Below the pieces are notes generated by a model, which was not told where the DNA came from, searched no databases, and was given only the letters and a program-made list of their open reading frames with translations. A program made the position numbers and the translations under genes. This document shows, in pieces, positions 55,869-64,000 of a stretch of DNA of 64,000 nucleotides. The DNA comes from Synechococcus sp. AG-673-B04 (GTDB lineage: Bacteria; Cyanobacteriota; Cyanobacteriia; PCC-6307; Cyanobiaceae), in contig QCTG01000002.1 of assembly GCA_003211235.1 (NCBI GenBank), forward strand, positions 23,254 to 87,253, read 5' to 3'. Numbering within the stretch: position 1 is the first letter of the stretch; the number at the start of each line of letters is the position of its first letter.

Positions 55869-57335
55869 ATGAAGCTAGGCAGCGTCTTACATCTGGTCTC
55901 GTGCTGTGTCGCATGCGCGGTTGTCGAGGCTGCTGCGAGTCCGCGTGCCGGCGCCTATGTGGCCTTGATGGCTGGCCAGAGAGCCAGGCCGCTGGAAGGA
56001 CATTTCAACAATGTTCCTGTTCTTCACTCCAATCAGCCTGAAATTGTTACCGGAGCGGGAATTCTGGTCGACACGCAGTCAGGATCTGCGATCGCAGCGG
56101 AAACCAAGCGACCGCTGAGCAATGCAGCATTCACCTTCGACGGTGAATTCGCGGTTCACATGCATCACAAGTACTACCCCTCCGATGCAGCCAAGTTGGG
56201 AGGACGTCGTGATCGCGGCGTCCTCACCCTGGCCTTGATCGCATCCAACCCCGGATCGGATCCCGTTACGTTGAGATTCGAACGGGGATCGCTCAAAAAC
56301 AGCTTCGAAGCGCCCTACCTCCCCAACAAACTGATGGGGGTTAAACCCCTTGGGAAACGACCCTGGAACACCGGCCCTGGAGACGCCACAGCGGTTCAGA
56401 TGCTCCGCGATCAACTTGATCGCGACCTGCCTACAAGTGTGGTGATTCCACCGCTCAGCAAAACCGTTGTGGTCAGCACTCTCTTGCCAGCCCGTGGGAT
56501 TGCCAATGGTCTGTTGCGTGGACGCAGCGACGGGCGCTTTCATCTCGCGGTGGTTGCCGCGGAGAACCCTCGCAATGATCAGGATCTTCAAGCCGTCCTT
56601 TCGGCAGGCCGTCTTGCTCCGGGGCGCATTTATCTCAATCGCCTGGACCAGATCAACAACGGCACTGTGTTTTCCCGCGTAGCTGGAGTTGCCCTCGGAG
56701 ACCAATACACCGCCAATCTTCGTCACGACCTGAATCTCGGTTCTTTGCATGTGCCCTTGACCAGCACGCGTCGCCACACCTTTGGCACTCGCGAAATTCA
56801 GGTCAATCCCCTCGCCTCACGCATGGTGGACTCATCCCTGAACAACGTGGGCACCTATGGCGTCAAGTTCGATGTCACTCTCAACCTGACGGGGCAGGGA
56901 CCTTATCAATTGGTCATGAGCCATCCAGTGGTGTCTGGCAAAAAGGCGTTCACGGCCTTTCGTGGTTCGATCAGGATCGAAACCGGCGACCAAGTACGAG
57001 ATGTTCATGTCGGCTTGCGCTCAGGCGAAAGCCTGGCATTAAGCGATCTTCAGCTCCAGCCTGGCCATGTCAAGCCAGTGCGCGTCATTTTGGTTTACCC
57101 CGCTGATGCCACACCTGGCCACCTGCTGAGCGTTGTTCCCTTCAGACAACTGGCTCAGCTGCAGCAGCGGAAACTGGATCTTCAGAGATCACAGGATGCA
57201 ATCGCGACCGGCACGAACCGTCAGCTGACGGTTCCTGTTCAGCCCCCCGCTATTGAAAAACCTGCCGCAGTGAACATATTGCGACCAGCTCCACTGCCAG
57301 CGATACTCCCACTCATGGATGCGTATCGCTTCTGA
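55869..57335 (+). CDS. DUF3370 exported protein
   Basis: This protein of about 488 residues has an N-terminal signal-like segment (MKLGSVLHLVSCCVACAVVE, cleavage near AAASP) and a long beta-rich body matching DUF3370, a family confined to cyanobacteria. Conserved-looking blocks are LRPLEGHFNNVPVLHSN (here ARPLEGHFNNVPVLHSN), PGDATAVQMLRDQLD, and the Asn/Thr-rich GTYGVKFDVTLNLTG. Location is probably periplasmic or outer membrane, with unknown function. An ATG ten codons upstream (55839) is the alternative start. The signal peptide fits 55869 better. Confidence 0.75.
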   Translation: MKLGSVLHLVSCCVACAVVEAAASPRAGAYVALMAGQRARPLEGHFNNVPVLHSNQPEIVTGAGILVDTQSGSAIAAETKRPLSNAAFTFDGEFAVHMHHKYYPSDAAKLGGRRDRGVLTLALIASNPGSDPVTLRFERGSLKNSFEAPYLPNKLMGVKPLGKRPWNTGPGDATAVQMLRDQLDRDLPTSVVIPPLSKTVVVSTLLPARGIANGLLRGRSDGRFHLAVVAAENPRNDQDLQAVLSAGRLAPGRIYLNRLDQINNGTVFSRVAGVALGDQYTANLRHDLNLGSLHVPLTSTRRHTFGTREIQVNPLASRMVDSSLNNVGTYGVKFDVTLNLTGQGPYQLVMSHPVVSGKKAFTAFRGSIRIETGDQVRDVHVGLRSGESLALSDLQLQPGHVKPVRVILVYPADATPGHLLSVVPFRQLAQLQQRKLDLQRSQDAIATGTNRQLTVPVQPPAIEKPAAVNILRPAPLPAILPLMDAYRF

Positions 57336-57408
57336 AGCTCATCCTTTTCTACTGAGCCCTCTTCGATGCAGCCAATCTCGTTAACCGTCCGACAGCACGC
57401 TTGATCCT

Positions 57409-58392
57409 TTGACCCTCGAGGATTCCAAGCCGAAAGCGATTAGTCTCAAACTTCCCTCGCGCCTGGTTGATTTCATCGACCGGATGAAGGGTGAGTACGG
57501 AGTTCGCTCCAGGGGCCAGGTGCTCGAAATCTTGCTCGAGGGAGTGCTTGGCGATTCGGATGAGGTGGTCGAAGACCTCTCAGACAATGCAGAGGAAGGG
57601 GATCGCCATAAGGTTCAGAACCAGGTCCCAGAAGCAAGCAGCCTTGTCTTGATTCGTTCGGCAAGCTCAGATCAGGAGCCAACATTTATAGAGCCACCAC
57701 CTGAGCCCTCGGGTGGAATTGATCTGCCTGGTTTTGTACGACGTCGCACCTCACAGTTGCGCGACACGCTTCACTCGCCAAAACCTATCCAGGATGGGGC
57801 TGACGACCCCCTCCTTCTCAAGGTGTCGATCAATGATCTTGAGATCGCCTGTCAGCTCGCCGAAGATCATTGGCGATCTCTTTATGGTCAGGCGCCTGGT
57901 GAGACTGTTGTTGAGGCATCGATGCTCTGGCTCGCCCGAGATCTCTGGCCCAATCTCGATGCCAGTGATGGCCGATCATTCACATGGTCGGCTGCCAATG
58001 CAGCCATGGAGGAGCTCTGCCAGGGGTGGTCCTCCGCTTCACCTTCTCTTGGTCGCGTCATGGTGATTGCAGGAGCGTTGGAGGATCCGTTCGCAACCGC
58101 TGCACTGGCTGATCGCATGCCCACGATGGTGCGCCGTTTTGTGAACCGTTTCCGTCGCAGCAAACAGGTGACCTCCTTTGAAACCCTCGAGTCAACGATG
58201 ACCGTGCATGGTGCTTTGAAGCTCCTGGCTCTCTCGACCCAGGCGGGTGCATCGGTGACGCTGAGTTCAATCAGAGAGGCTTATAAAACTCAGGCTTTGG
58301 CGGCGCACCCAGACGCTGGTGGTTCCACCGAAACAATGCGTCGCTTGAACGAGGCCTATCAACTCCTTCGCGAGCTCTACCGACAGCGGTGA
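57409..58392 (+). CDS. Ribbon-helix-helix / J-domain fusion protein
   Basis: This 327-residue protein has an unusual architecture. The N-terminus (residues 10-47: ISLKLPSRLVDFIDRMKGEY, VRSRGQVLEILLEGVL) looks like a ribbon-helix-helix DNA-binding motif. A disordered acidic linker (about 48-110) and a helical middle (about 140-270) follow. The C-terminus (284-327) is a minimal J-domain with HPD at 300-302 followed by RRLNEAYQLLREL. No ATG or GTG lies before residue 26, so the start is TTG at 57409. No function is assigned, and the combination suggests a DNA-linked co-chaperone. The region downstream to 59143 has no supported gene. Confidence 0.72.
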   Translation: MTLEDSKPKAISLKLPSRLVDFIDRMKGEYGVRSRGQVLEILLEGVLGDSDEVVEDLSDNAEEGDRHKVQNQVPEASSLVLIRSASSDQEPTFIEPPPEPSGGIDLPGFVRRRTSQLRDTLHSPKPIQDGADDPLLLKVSINDLEIACQLAEDHWRSLYGQAPGETVVEASMLWLARDLWPNLDASDGRSFTWSAANAAMEELCQGWSSASPSLGRVMVIAGALEDPFATAALADRMPTMVRRFVNRFRRSKQVTSFETLESTMTVHGALKLLALSTQAGASVTLSSIREAYKTQALAAHPDAGGSTETMRRLNEAYQLLRELYRQR

Positions 58393-59143
58393 TTCATGTG
58401 TTGCAGCCTGGTCTTGACGTGAGACTCATTCAAAGACTTGTCCAAGACGCATAAGACCAGTGTTTCCTTGGTCGGATCATGGCGTCTATTTGTTATAAGC
58501 AATTTTTTCATCAATTTTGTTTGGGGTTGCGAGTTTTCTCGTTTATTCGAGACGTTGCAAAAAATTCGGTTGAAGGGTGCATCTAAGACCGCTAGGGACA
58601 GTCCAAGTCCAGTCCAGGTGCATAGTTCATCTCCAGAAAGATACTTTCCGCACAGGGGTTTGCTCTCTTGCGTACCTGCTGTTGACACAGGTACGCAAGC
58701 TTTTGGATGCATCCTGGCCTGCAAACGCCTGCAATTGAACATCTTTTGTCGCATATAAGATTCATTTCTGGTCTGAGATTGAGACCCAGCCGAGCCATTA
58801 GCTACAGGCGAGTTGATTGCCTGCTTTGCGCGTTGTCAGTCGCTAACGGGTCATCGCTTCGATGCGTTTTGATTGACTTAAGAGCATGGCTTCGTGTGGC
58901 GAACCAGATATTCCGGGCATCGCGCATGAGACTCGAATTGGGTCTTATTAAGAGTCTCGTCTTGGATCAATGCATGCGCTGCAAGTGCTTTCACCGAGAT
59001 CGCACCAGCAGGTTGAATCGAGAAGAGGCCGGTAAGCCAGTCTTGTGTTGCGCTCATCTCAATTAAGACTCATTAAAAGTCCAATAGCGAGACTTATGTG
59101 CGATGAATGCAGGTCATGAAAGTGCTCGCGGGGCCTGACAATC
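58393..59143. other. Long gene-free intergenic region, candidate non-coding RNA locus
   Basis: About 750 bp between the RHH/J-domain gene and the apcD terminator contain only short frames without recognisable protein motifs. The stretch is visibly more AT-rich than its neighbours. It carries a perfect 12-bp inverted repeat, an 8-bp repeat pair CTGGTCTT/AAGACCAG (58408-58415 and 58453-58460), repeats of the type GACTCATT near 58423 and 59068, and a TATAAG hexamer near 58494. A small RNA is possible but not shown. Confidence 0.4.
58667..58699 (+). repeat. Perfect 12-bp inverted repeat (hairpin)
   Basis: CTTGCGTACCTG (58667-58678) pairs exactly with CAGGTACGCAAG (58688-58699) around a 9-nt loop. 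CTTTTGG follows on the plus strand, so it could be a weak terminator of an RNA read from the left. No T-run exists on the minus side. It sits 275 bp past the end of the RHH/J-domain gene. Confidence 0.7.
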
Positions 59144-59173
59144 AAAAACCCTGGTTACAAGGTGCAACCAGGG
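59144..59173 (-). terminator. Rho-independent terminator of apcD
   Basis: On the minus strand CCCTGGTT (59173-59166) pairs with AACCAGGG (59156-59149) around a 9-nt loop, followed by TTTTT (59148-59144). It lies about 30 bp past the apcD stop. Confidence 0.92.
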
Positions 59174-59204
59174 GCAAGCACATCAACCGAGTTCTTTGTT
59201 CAGA

Positions 59205-59699
59205 TCAGGTGGACGTCTGCATCCCTTGGATCAGGTAATCGAAATAAGGGCTGGCTAATTTGATTTGCTGTTCTGAGAGCAGAGCCAAAGAAGCATCTTT
59301 CATGGTTTTCATCGCTTCAACCATGCCCGGCATCGGAACACCGAGGCTGTTGTACATCTCTCGGGCGCCGACAAGACCGATCTCCTGAATCATTTCTGTG
59401 CTGCCCGCCAGCACGCCGTAGGTCACCAGTCGCAGATACCAGCTGTAATCCCGCAGGCACTGAGCCCGCTGTTTCTGCCCATAGGCATTTCCGCCCGGCG
59501 CCACATATTCGGGCTTACGGCCGAAAAGCTGCTTGGCGGATTCGTCGACGATTTTCTTCTCGTTCTCCGTCAGAACCTTGACGATCGAGACCCGCATGGC
59601 CCCTTGATCCAGATAATCCACCATGCTGCGCAGTTCACCGCTGGTGGGATACCGCAGATCTTCATCGGCCTGAAGGATGAGATCCCGGACAACACTCAT
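59205..59699 (-). CDS. apcD: Allophycocyanin alpha-B subunit (terminal emitter)
   Basis: This 164-residue phycobiliprotein of the phycobilisome core carries a red-shifted bilin that passes energy to chlorophyll, especially to photosystem I. The chromophore Cys lies in QRAQCLRDYSWYLRLVTYG, preceded by APGGNAYGQK. The C-terminus has VPMPGMVEAMKTM. Overall match is to ApcD (N-terminus MSVVRDLILQADEDLRYPTSG, here split: MSVVRDLILQ and DEDLRYPTSG), not ApcA. The gene stands apart from other phycobilisome genes in the window, is transcribed divergently from the methyltransferase gene 81 bp away, and ends at its own terminator. Confidence 0.93.
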   Translation of the reverse strand: MSVVRDLILQADEDLRYPTSGELRSMVDYLDQGAMRVSIVKVLTENEKKIVDESAKQLFGRKPEYVAPGGNAYGQKQRAQCLRDYSWYLRLVTYGVLAGSTEMIQEIGLVGAREMYNSLGVPMPGMVEAMKTMKDASLALLSEQQIKLASPYFDYLIQGMQTST

Positions 59700-59780
59700 G
59701 GAACTGGACAGGCTTCGTGGAGTTTAGTGGTCTTGAGTGGGTCACCTGACTGATGGAGACCTCGGTGTTACGCCTTTGCA

Positions 59781-61175
59781 ATGCCTAAGTCCCATGGCAC
59801 CGCGGACGAGACCGCCACGCCAAAACCTGGATTGGTGGTGGAACTCGAGGCGATCGACCTGGATCGGGATGGGAATGGTCTGGCTCGATGGAACAACTGG
59901 GTGATTGTCGTTCCGGGATTGCTCCCAGGAGAATCAGCGTCGGTCCAGTTACAGCAACGAAGCAAGTCCCGCTGGTTGAGTCGGCTGATGCAGCGGCGCA
60001 CACAGTCCAACGCTCGACGCAAGCCCCCCTGCATCCTGGCTAGTGACTGTGGTGGGTGCACCCTTCAGCACGTCGATGAACCGTCCCAACTCGATTGGAA
60101 GCAAGAGGTCCTGACGGAGGCTATGCAGCGCATTGGATCTTTCAGCCATCCGGTCAAACCGGTGATGGCTCCAGACGAAGGCTTCGGATATCGCAACAGG
60201 GCTCTGATTCCCCTGCGTCGCGCCGAGAACGGTTCCCTTCGCATGGGCTATTTCCGTCGCGGTTCCCATCGGGTCGTCAACCTCAACCGCTGCCCGGTCG
60301 TCGACCCTCGTCTCGACGCCTTGATCGAACCTCTGAAAAAAGATCTCGACGCCAGCGCTCTTCCAGCGGACCATGACCTCAGTTCCGGCGATGCTCTGCG
60401 CCATCTCGGTCTTCGTATCGGTCATCACACAGGAGAAGTGTTGATCACCCTTGTGAGTTCATCCCATTGGTCAGCGCTGGAGTCGATGGCTCAAGCCTGG
60501 ATGACCCGGTTTCCGCAGATTCGCGGCGTGACGTTGAACCTTCAACCGAAGCGCACCAATCTGGTTCTTGGTCCAACCACCCAATTGCTGGGTGGTGAGT
60601 ACTCGATCAGGGAAAGGTTCTGCGATCTCACGCTCCAACTCGCAACAACAACTTTTTTTCAGATCAACACCCTTCAGGCTGAACGGATCGTTCAGTGCCT
60701 CGGCGACTGGTTATTGAGCCATGCACCCTCAGGTCGCGTCATTGATGCCTACTGCGGCATCGGGACTATCAGTCTTCCGCTGGCTGATCGTGGTCTGAGG
60801 GTCTTTGGCATTGAAATCAATCCCGATTCGATCGATCAGGCGCGCATGAACGCCGCTCGTAACGGACTGGCGGAACGCACAGCCTTCGTGGCAGGCGATG
60901 TGGCCAAGCTGTTGCGCGCAGAGCTGAACGCATGCTCGGCACTTGTGGTGGACCCTCCTCGCCGTGGACTGGATGCCTCCGTGGTGGATGCCATCCTCGA
61001 GCACCCACCAGAACTGGTGGCGTATCTGAGTTGCAACGTCGCAACTCAGGCGCGCGATCTCAACAGACTTTTAGCTCCCCAGGGGTGTTACGCCCTGGAG
61101 CAGCTGCAACCGATTGATTTTTTCCCGCAAACCACGCATTTGGAGAACCTGGCACTGCTGAGACGGATCCGTTAG
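59781..61175 (+). CDS. rlmD: 23S rRNA (uracil-5-)-methyltransferase, RlmD/RumA family
   Basis: This 464-residue SAM-dependent enzyme would make m5U in 23S rRNA (or another RNA uracil). An N-terminal TRAM domain (LEAIDLDRDGNGLARW, VVPGLLPGE) precedes an Fe-S cysteine set (C-x5-C-G-G-C in CILASDCGGCTLQH). The methyltransferase domain follows, with DAYCGIGTISLPLA (SAM site), VVDPPRRGLD and the catalytic Cys in LSCNVATQARDL. The exact target base is not determined by sequence. Start ATG at 59781. The 3' end overlaps pheT by 4 bp on the other strand. Confidence 0.9.
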   Translation: MPKSHGTADETATPKPGLVVELEAIDLDRDGNGLARWNNWVIVVPGLLPGESASVQLQQRSKSRWLSRLMQRRTQSNARRKPPCILASDCGGCTLQHVDEPSQLDWKQEVLTEAMQRIGSFSHPVKPVMAPDEGFGYRNRALIPLRRAENGSLRMGYFRRGSHRVVNLNRCPVVDPRLDALIEPLKKDLDASALPADHDLSSGDALRHLGLRIGHHTGEVLITLVSSSHWSALESMAQAWMTRFPQIRGVTLNLQPKRTNLVLGPTTQLLGGEYSIRERFCDLTLQLATTTFFQINTLQAERIVQCLGDWLLSHAPSGRVIDAYCGIGTISLPLADRGLRVFGIEINPDSIDQARMNAARNGLAERTAFVAGDVAKLLRAELNACSALVVDPPRRGLDASVVDAILEHPPELVAYLSCNVATQARDLNRLLAPQGCYALEQLQPIDFFPQTTHLENLALLRRIR

Positions 61176-63616
61176 CTCCTGAGATCGGCAGAGAACTGCT
61201 TCACCAGGGCCTGGCGAATTTTTTCGTGCACCGGTGCCACCTGCTCCTCTTTCAGCGTTTCTGATTTGCCGCGATAACGCAGGCGAAATGCCTGGCTGGC
61301 CATTCCTTCACCCACCTGTTCACCTTCAAAGCGATCGATCAGGGTGACGGCCTCCAGCAGGGGTTTTCCTGCCTTGCGCATGCACTGGGCCAGATCACTG
61401 GCCGCGATCGATCGGTTCACCACAATGGCTAGATCTCGTTCACTCGCTGGAACAGTGGCAAAGGGCTTGAACGCTGGGGTCCAACGATTGGAGCGGGTAG
61501 CGGCATCGAGGAGACGCTGCAGATCCAATTCGAAGATGTAGGTGGCTTCCGGCAGATCCTGTTGGGCAGCAAGTTCGGGGTGCAACTGTCCAAAGCAGCC
61601 CAGTGGCCGTCCTTCGAGAACGAGTGTTGCTGCACGACCCGGATGCAGTCTCTGATCGTCTTCAAGGCGTCGGTCGCTCAGTTCCAACTTGAGCGCCTGC
61701 ATCACTTCTGCAAGACGTCCCCGAGCCGTGAAGTAGTTGAGGGGAACCGGTTTCCCGCTGTTCATCCAGCGCTCCATGCGTCGCTCACCACTCATCACTC
61801 CACACAGTTCACGGGTCTCGACGACCTCAGTTGGGCTCCCGCTGTAGGTGGTGCCGATCTCGAACACCCAGCACCCCTCCTGTGACGCCTTGAGATTCCT
61901 GACGCAAACAGCGAGATGTTCTTCCCAGAGATTGGTGCGGAGATGGCTGGTCTCGGCCAACAGCGGGTTACTGATGGCAATCCGCTGCTCGCCGGCATCT
62001 GCACCCACGAGAGACAGGTTTGTGATCTCCTGAAGACCGGCCGCTGAGAGCAAGCGTCGCAACTGTCGTTCCGCCTGCTGCTGAGCCGTGAGTGCACCGG
62101 GGGCGATCGGATGGGGCAACGTTGATCCGAACCGATCGAAACCTACAAGCCTGGCGACTTCTTCGACCAGATCAATCTCTCGAGCGAGGTCCAGTCGTCG
62201 TGCTGGGGGCGCCACCACAGACCATCCCTCGGTCGTGCTGGAAAGTTGGCATCCGAGAGCGGAGAGACAGCGTTCGATCTCGGCATCCGGCAAGCGCTCT
62301 TCGCTGTTGTCAGCAACCAGTGGTCCCAGCAGGCGATGCAGAGCCTGACGACGAAGGGTGACCGGCGCGGCATCGGCTTCAAGCGCACCGCAGACCCATC
62401 GACCCTTCAGGGAACAGGGGAACTGTGCACTGAGCAGTTCCATGGCTCGAACAGAACACGCGAGGGTGATGTCCTTTGGAAGACCTTTCTCGAACCGAGC
62501 GCTGGCATCGGTGCGAAGACCAACCGAACGGGCCGTGGTTCGTACGGAGACAGGGCTGAACATGGCGGATTCCAACCAGATCCTTTTGGTTGCTGCGCCC
62601 ACACCGCTGGCCTTGCTCCCCATCACGCCCGCAAGCGCGATGGGATGGTCATGGCAGGTCACCACCTGTGCCCGCCCATCAAGAGTCAGTTCACGGTCAT
62701 CCAGTCCGGTGAATGTTTCCCCATCCAGGGCCTTACGCAGTCCGAAGCTCGCAGCTTCCACCGTTTGGCCGGTGATGCGCTCCAACGCGTCCGCATCGAA
62801 GGCGTGCAGGGGTTGCCCCTGCTCGAGCATCACTACATTGGTGATGTCCACCACAGCATTCACCTGGTTGATCCCGGCTCGACTGAGGCGACGCTGTGCC
62901 CAGGCTGGCGAGGCAACGCTGCCGTCAACGGCTTCGATCAGGCTGATGCCGTAGAGGCCTCCGGCTGTCATCGCTTCGGCGCTTTGGACCGTCGTCTGCA
63001 GCGGTTCGTGGTGCGGCACCAAATCGAGTTCTGGGAGAGAGAGCTCTCCTCCCGTAAGAGCAGCCACCTCACGGGCGATCCCCACCATCGACAGACCATC
63101 AGGTCGGTTCGCTGTGATCGCAAGGTCGAGAACCGTGTCATCCAGGCCGAGCACTGCGGCAACGGGCTGGCCGAGGGCGGGGAGATCGGTCTCCAGTTCA
63201 TCCAGCACCGCAATGCCATCGGAATCACTGGCCAGACCCAGTTCCGACAACGAGCAGATCATGCCGTTGCTGGCAACCCCGCGCAGCTCTCCGGCTTTGA
63301 TCGTGAGATTGGCTGACGGCAGAACAGCGCCCACCATGGCCACAGGCACATGGATGCCCGCCCGCACATTTCCAGCACCGCAAACGATCTGGATCGGTTC
63401 CGGGCCACCCACATCCACCTGGCAGACACTCAGTTTGTCGGCATTCGGATGCTTGTCCTTCTCCTTCACGAACCCGATCACCACCCCCTGAGCCAGGGCG
63501 GAAAGGTCCTCGATCTCCTCTTCCTCGAAGCCGGCCATTGACAGTCGTTGAGCCAGCTCCTGCACAGGCTCGTTCACCTGGACGAGTTCATTCAGCCAGG
63601 ACAGGGAGACCCGCAT
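61172..63616 (-). CDS. pheT: Phenylalanyl-tRNA synthetase beta subunit
   Basis: This 814-residue beta chain of the alpha2-beta2 synthetase has an N-terminal EMAP/tRNA-binding domain (VVIGFVKEKDKHPNADKLS, given as VIGFVKEKDKHPNAD), and a B3/B4 editing domain. A B5 domain, a catalytic-like core (EIDLVEEVARLVGF, FEIGTTY) and the C-terminal anticodon-binding FDX-ACB domain (FPTVPAS-like FKPFATVPASERDLAI) complete it. It has full length for the family. Start ATG at 63616 (MRVSLSWLNELV). The divergent gap to rpmG is 116 bp. PheS is not in the window. Confidence 0.96.
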   Translation of the reverse strand: MRVSLSWLNELVQVNEPVQELAQRLSMAGFEEEEIEDLSALAQGVVIGFVKEKDKHPNADKLSVCQVDVGGPEPIQIVCGAGNVRAGIHVPVAMVGAVLPSANLTIKAGELRGVASNGMICSLSELGLASDSDGIAVLDELETDLPALGQPVAAVLGLDDTVLDLAITANRPDGLSMVGIAREVAALTGGELSLPELDLVPHHEPLQTTVQSAEAMTAGGLYGISLIEAVDGSVASPAWAQRRLSRAGINQVNAVVDITNVVMLEQGQPLHAFDADALERITGQTVEAASFGLRKALDGETFTGLDDRELTLDGRAQVVTCHDHPIALAGVMGSKASGVGAATKRIWLESAMFSPVSVRTTARSVGLRTDASARFEKGLPKDITLACSVRAMELLSAQFPCSLKGRWVCGALEADAAPVTLRRQALHRLLGPLVADNSEERLPDAEIERCLSALGCQLSSTTEGWSVVAPPARRLDLAREIDLVEEVARLVGFDRFGSTLPHPIAPGALTAQQQAERQLRRLLSAAGLQEITNLSLVGADAGEQRIAISNPLLAETSHLRTNLWEEHLAVCVRNLKASQEGCWVFEIGTTYSGSPTEVVETRELCGVMSGERRMERWMNSGKPVPLNYFTARGRLAEVMQALKLELSDRRLEDDQRLHPGRAATLVLEGRPLGCFGQLHPELAAQQDLPEATYIFELDLQRLLDAATRSNRWTPAFKPFATVPASERDLAIVVNRSIAASDLAQCMRKAGKPLLEAVTLIDRFEGEQVGEGMASQAFRLRYRGKSETLKEEQVAPVHEKIRQALVKQFSADLRS

Positions 63617-63732
63617 GAGGAGCGCGAGAACGGCGGGTGATCTTAGGAAGTGCTTGGTGATGGGCCACGGTTCGTCGCCAGGTAAGCTTTTTGTTTGTCA
63701 ATTCGCTTCGCACCTGCGGCGCTACGTCCTTT

Positions 63733-63933
63733 ATGGCCAAGAACAAGGGCGTCCGGATCGTTGTCACCCTCGAGTGCACCGAATGCCGGTCCGTTCCCGC
63801 TTCCGAAAAGCGCTCTCCGGGCGTGTCCCGTTACACGACTGAGAAGAATCGCCGGAACACCACTGAAAGGCTTGAGCTGATGAAGTTCTGCCCTCAACTC
63901 AACAAGATGACTCTCCATAAGGAGATCAAGTGA
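63733..63933 (+). CDS. rpmG: 50S ribosomal protein L33
   Basis: This 66-residue L33 starts [20 protein letters not shown] and contains [20 protein letters not shown], the family signature. The cysteines C15, C18 (ECTEC) and C53 are partly the zinc-ligand set of C+ type L33, with the fourth position not obviously present. The ATG at 63733 is chosen because it is the conserved N-terminus, while upstream in-frame starts add unrelated sequence. It is followed 38 bp later by rpsR, as in other bacteria where the two are clustered. Confidence 0.95.
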   Translation: MAKNKGVRIVVTLECTECRSVPASEKRSPGVSRYTTEKNRRNTTERLELMKFCPQLNKMTLHKEIK

Positions 63934-63971
63934 GCCCGTTGCTCACACCGCTTTTCAACTGTTCCTGATTC

Positions 63972-64000
63972 ATGTCCAGCTCCTTCTTCAAGAAGCGTCT
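63972..64000 (+). CDS. rpsR: 30S ribosomal protein S18 (partial, 5' end)
   Basis: Only the first nine complete codons are in the window, reading MSSSFFKKR with a further partial codon. This matches the N-terminus of cyanobacterial S18, and the location directly after rpmG supports it. The rest lies beyond the right edge. Confidence 0.8.

Noticed and set aside
58438..58758. 106-codon plus-strand frame in the intergenic region
   Set aside because: Composition is irregular, no recognisable motif exists and it runs through the perfect inverted repeat. A 119-codon frame at 58707-59066 is rejected for similar reasons.
1..64000. Insertion sequences, prophage, CRISPR or rRNA
   Set aside because: No transposase, integrase, phage structural gene, regularly spaced repeat or rRNA segment was seen in the reading.

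Overview
The window reads as a chromosomal segment of a marine picocyanobacterium, most likely a marine Synechococcus. The evidence is the allophycocyanin alpha-B gene (apcD), the glucosylglycerol synthesis and uptake genes, HemJ-type heme synthesis, CobN next to a B12-dependent MetH, and several protein families typical of cyanobacteria (DUF3110, DUF1995, DUF4330, DUF3370, Ycf35-like DUF1257, a cyanobacterial-type Hfq). Most of the window is moderately GC-rich and gene-dense, with start/stop overlaps. I saw no insertion sequence, prophage, integrase, CRISPR array or rRNA. The only tRNA found is tRNA-Ser(GGA).

Layout. 1-5.1 kb (minus): compatible-solute operon ggpS-ggtB-ggtC-ggtD-ggtA, every junction overlapping by 1-4 bp and ggtA cut by the window edge. 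5.1-10.7 kb (minus): a Tat-exported peroxiredoxin, ribosomal protein L28, HtpG, a bacterial-type ferredoxin, HisZ, an inositol-monophosphatase-family enzyme and a [2Fe-2S] ferredoxin. 10.77 kb (plus): tRNA-Ser and its terminator. 11-13.8 kb (minus): pstCAB with a Pho-box-like site, divergent from a DnaK paralogue and an overlapping J-protein (13.9-16.7 kb). 16.8-26.7 kb: DUF3110, murQ, mtnP, cyclophilin, ribBA, argC, purN, a DUF1257 protein, an M61 protease, an amidase and a lysozyme-fold protein. 26.8-38.1 kb: pgi, leuS, a small hfq divergent from an extended dapF, a cysteine desulfurase, DUF1995, DUF4330, a PBP4-type carboxypeptidase, a coiled-coil protein, coaD and a flavin-reductase-like protein. 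38.1-43.7 kb (plus): uvrC, a small secreted protein, a photolyase-family protein that has lost most iron-sulphur ligands, hemJ, a PHP phosphoesterase and an unknown protein. 43.7-52.1 kb: cobN (minus), ilvE and metH (plus). 52.1-58.4 kb: small conserved genes, an SDR, an Ap4A phosphorylase-like protein, a group 3 sigma factor, DUF3370 and a protein joining a ribbon-helix-helix domain to a J-domain. 58.4-59.2 kb: a long gene-free stretch with a perfect 12-bp inverted repeat. 59.2-64 kb: apcD, an RlmD-type methyltransferase, pheT, rpmG and the start of rpsR.

Most genes are housekeeping. The points most worth a second look are the photolyase homologue without an obvious [4Fe-4S] site, the RHH/J-domain fusion, the Fur-box-like element beside a ribBA with no conventional start codon, the 82-residue DapF tail, the structured 58.4-59.1 kb intergenic region, and the steep fall in GC across ggpS.
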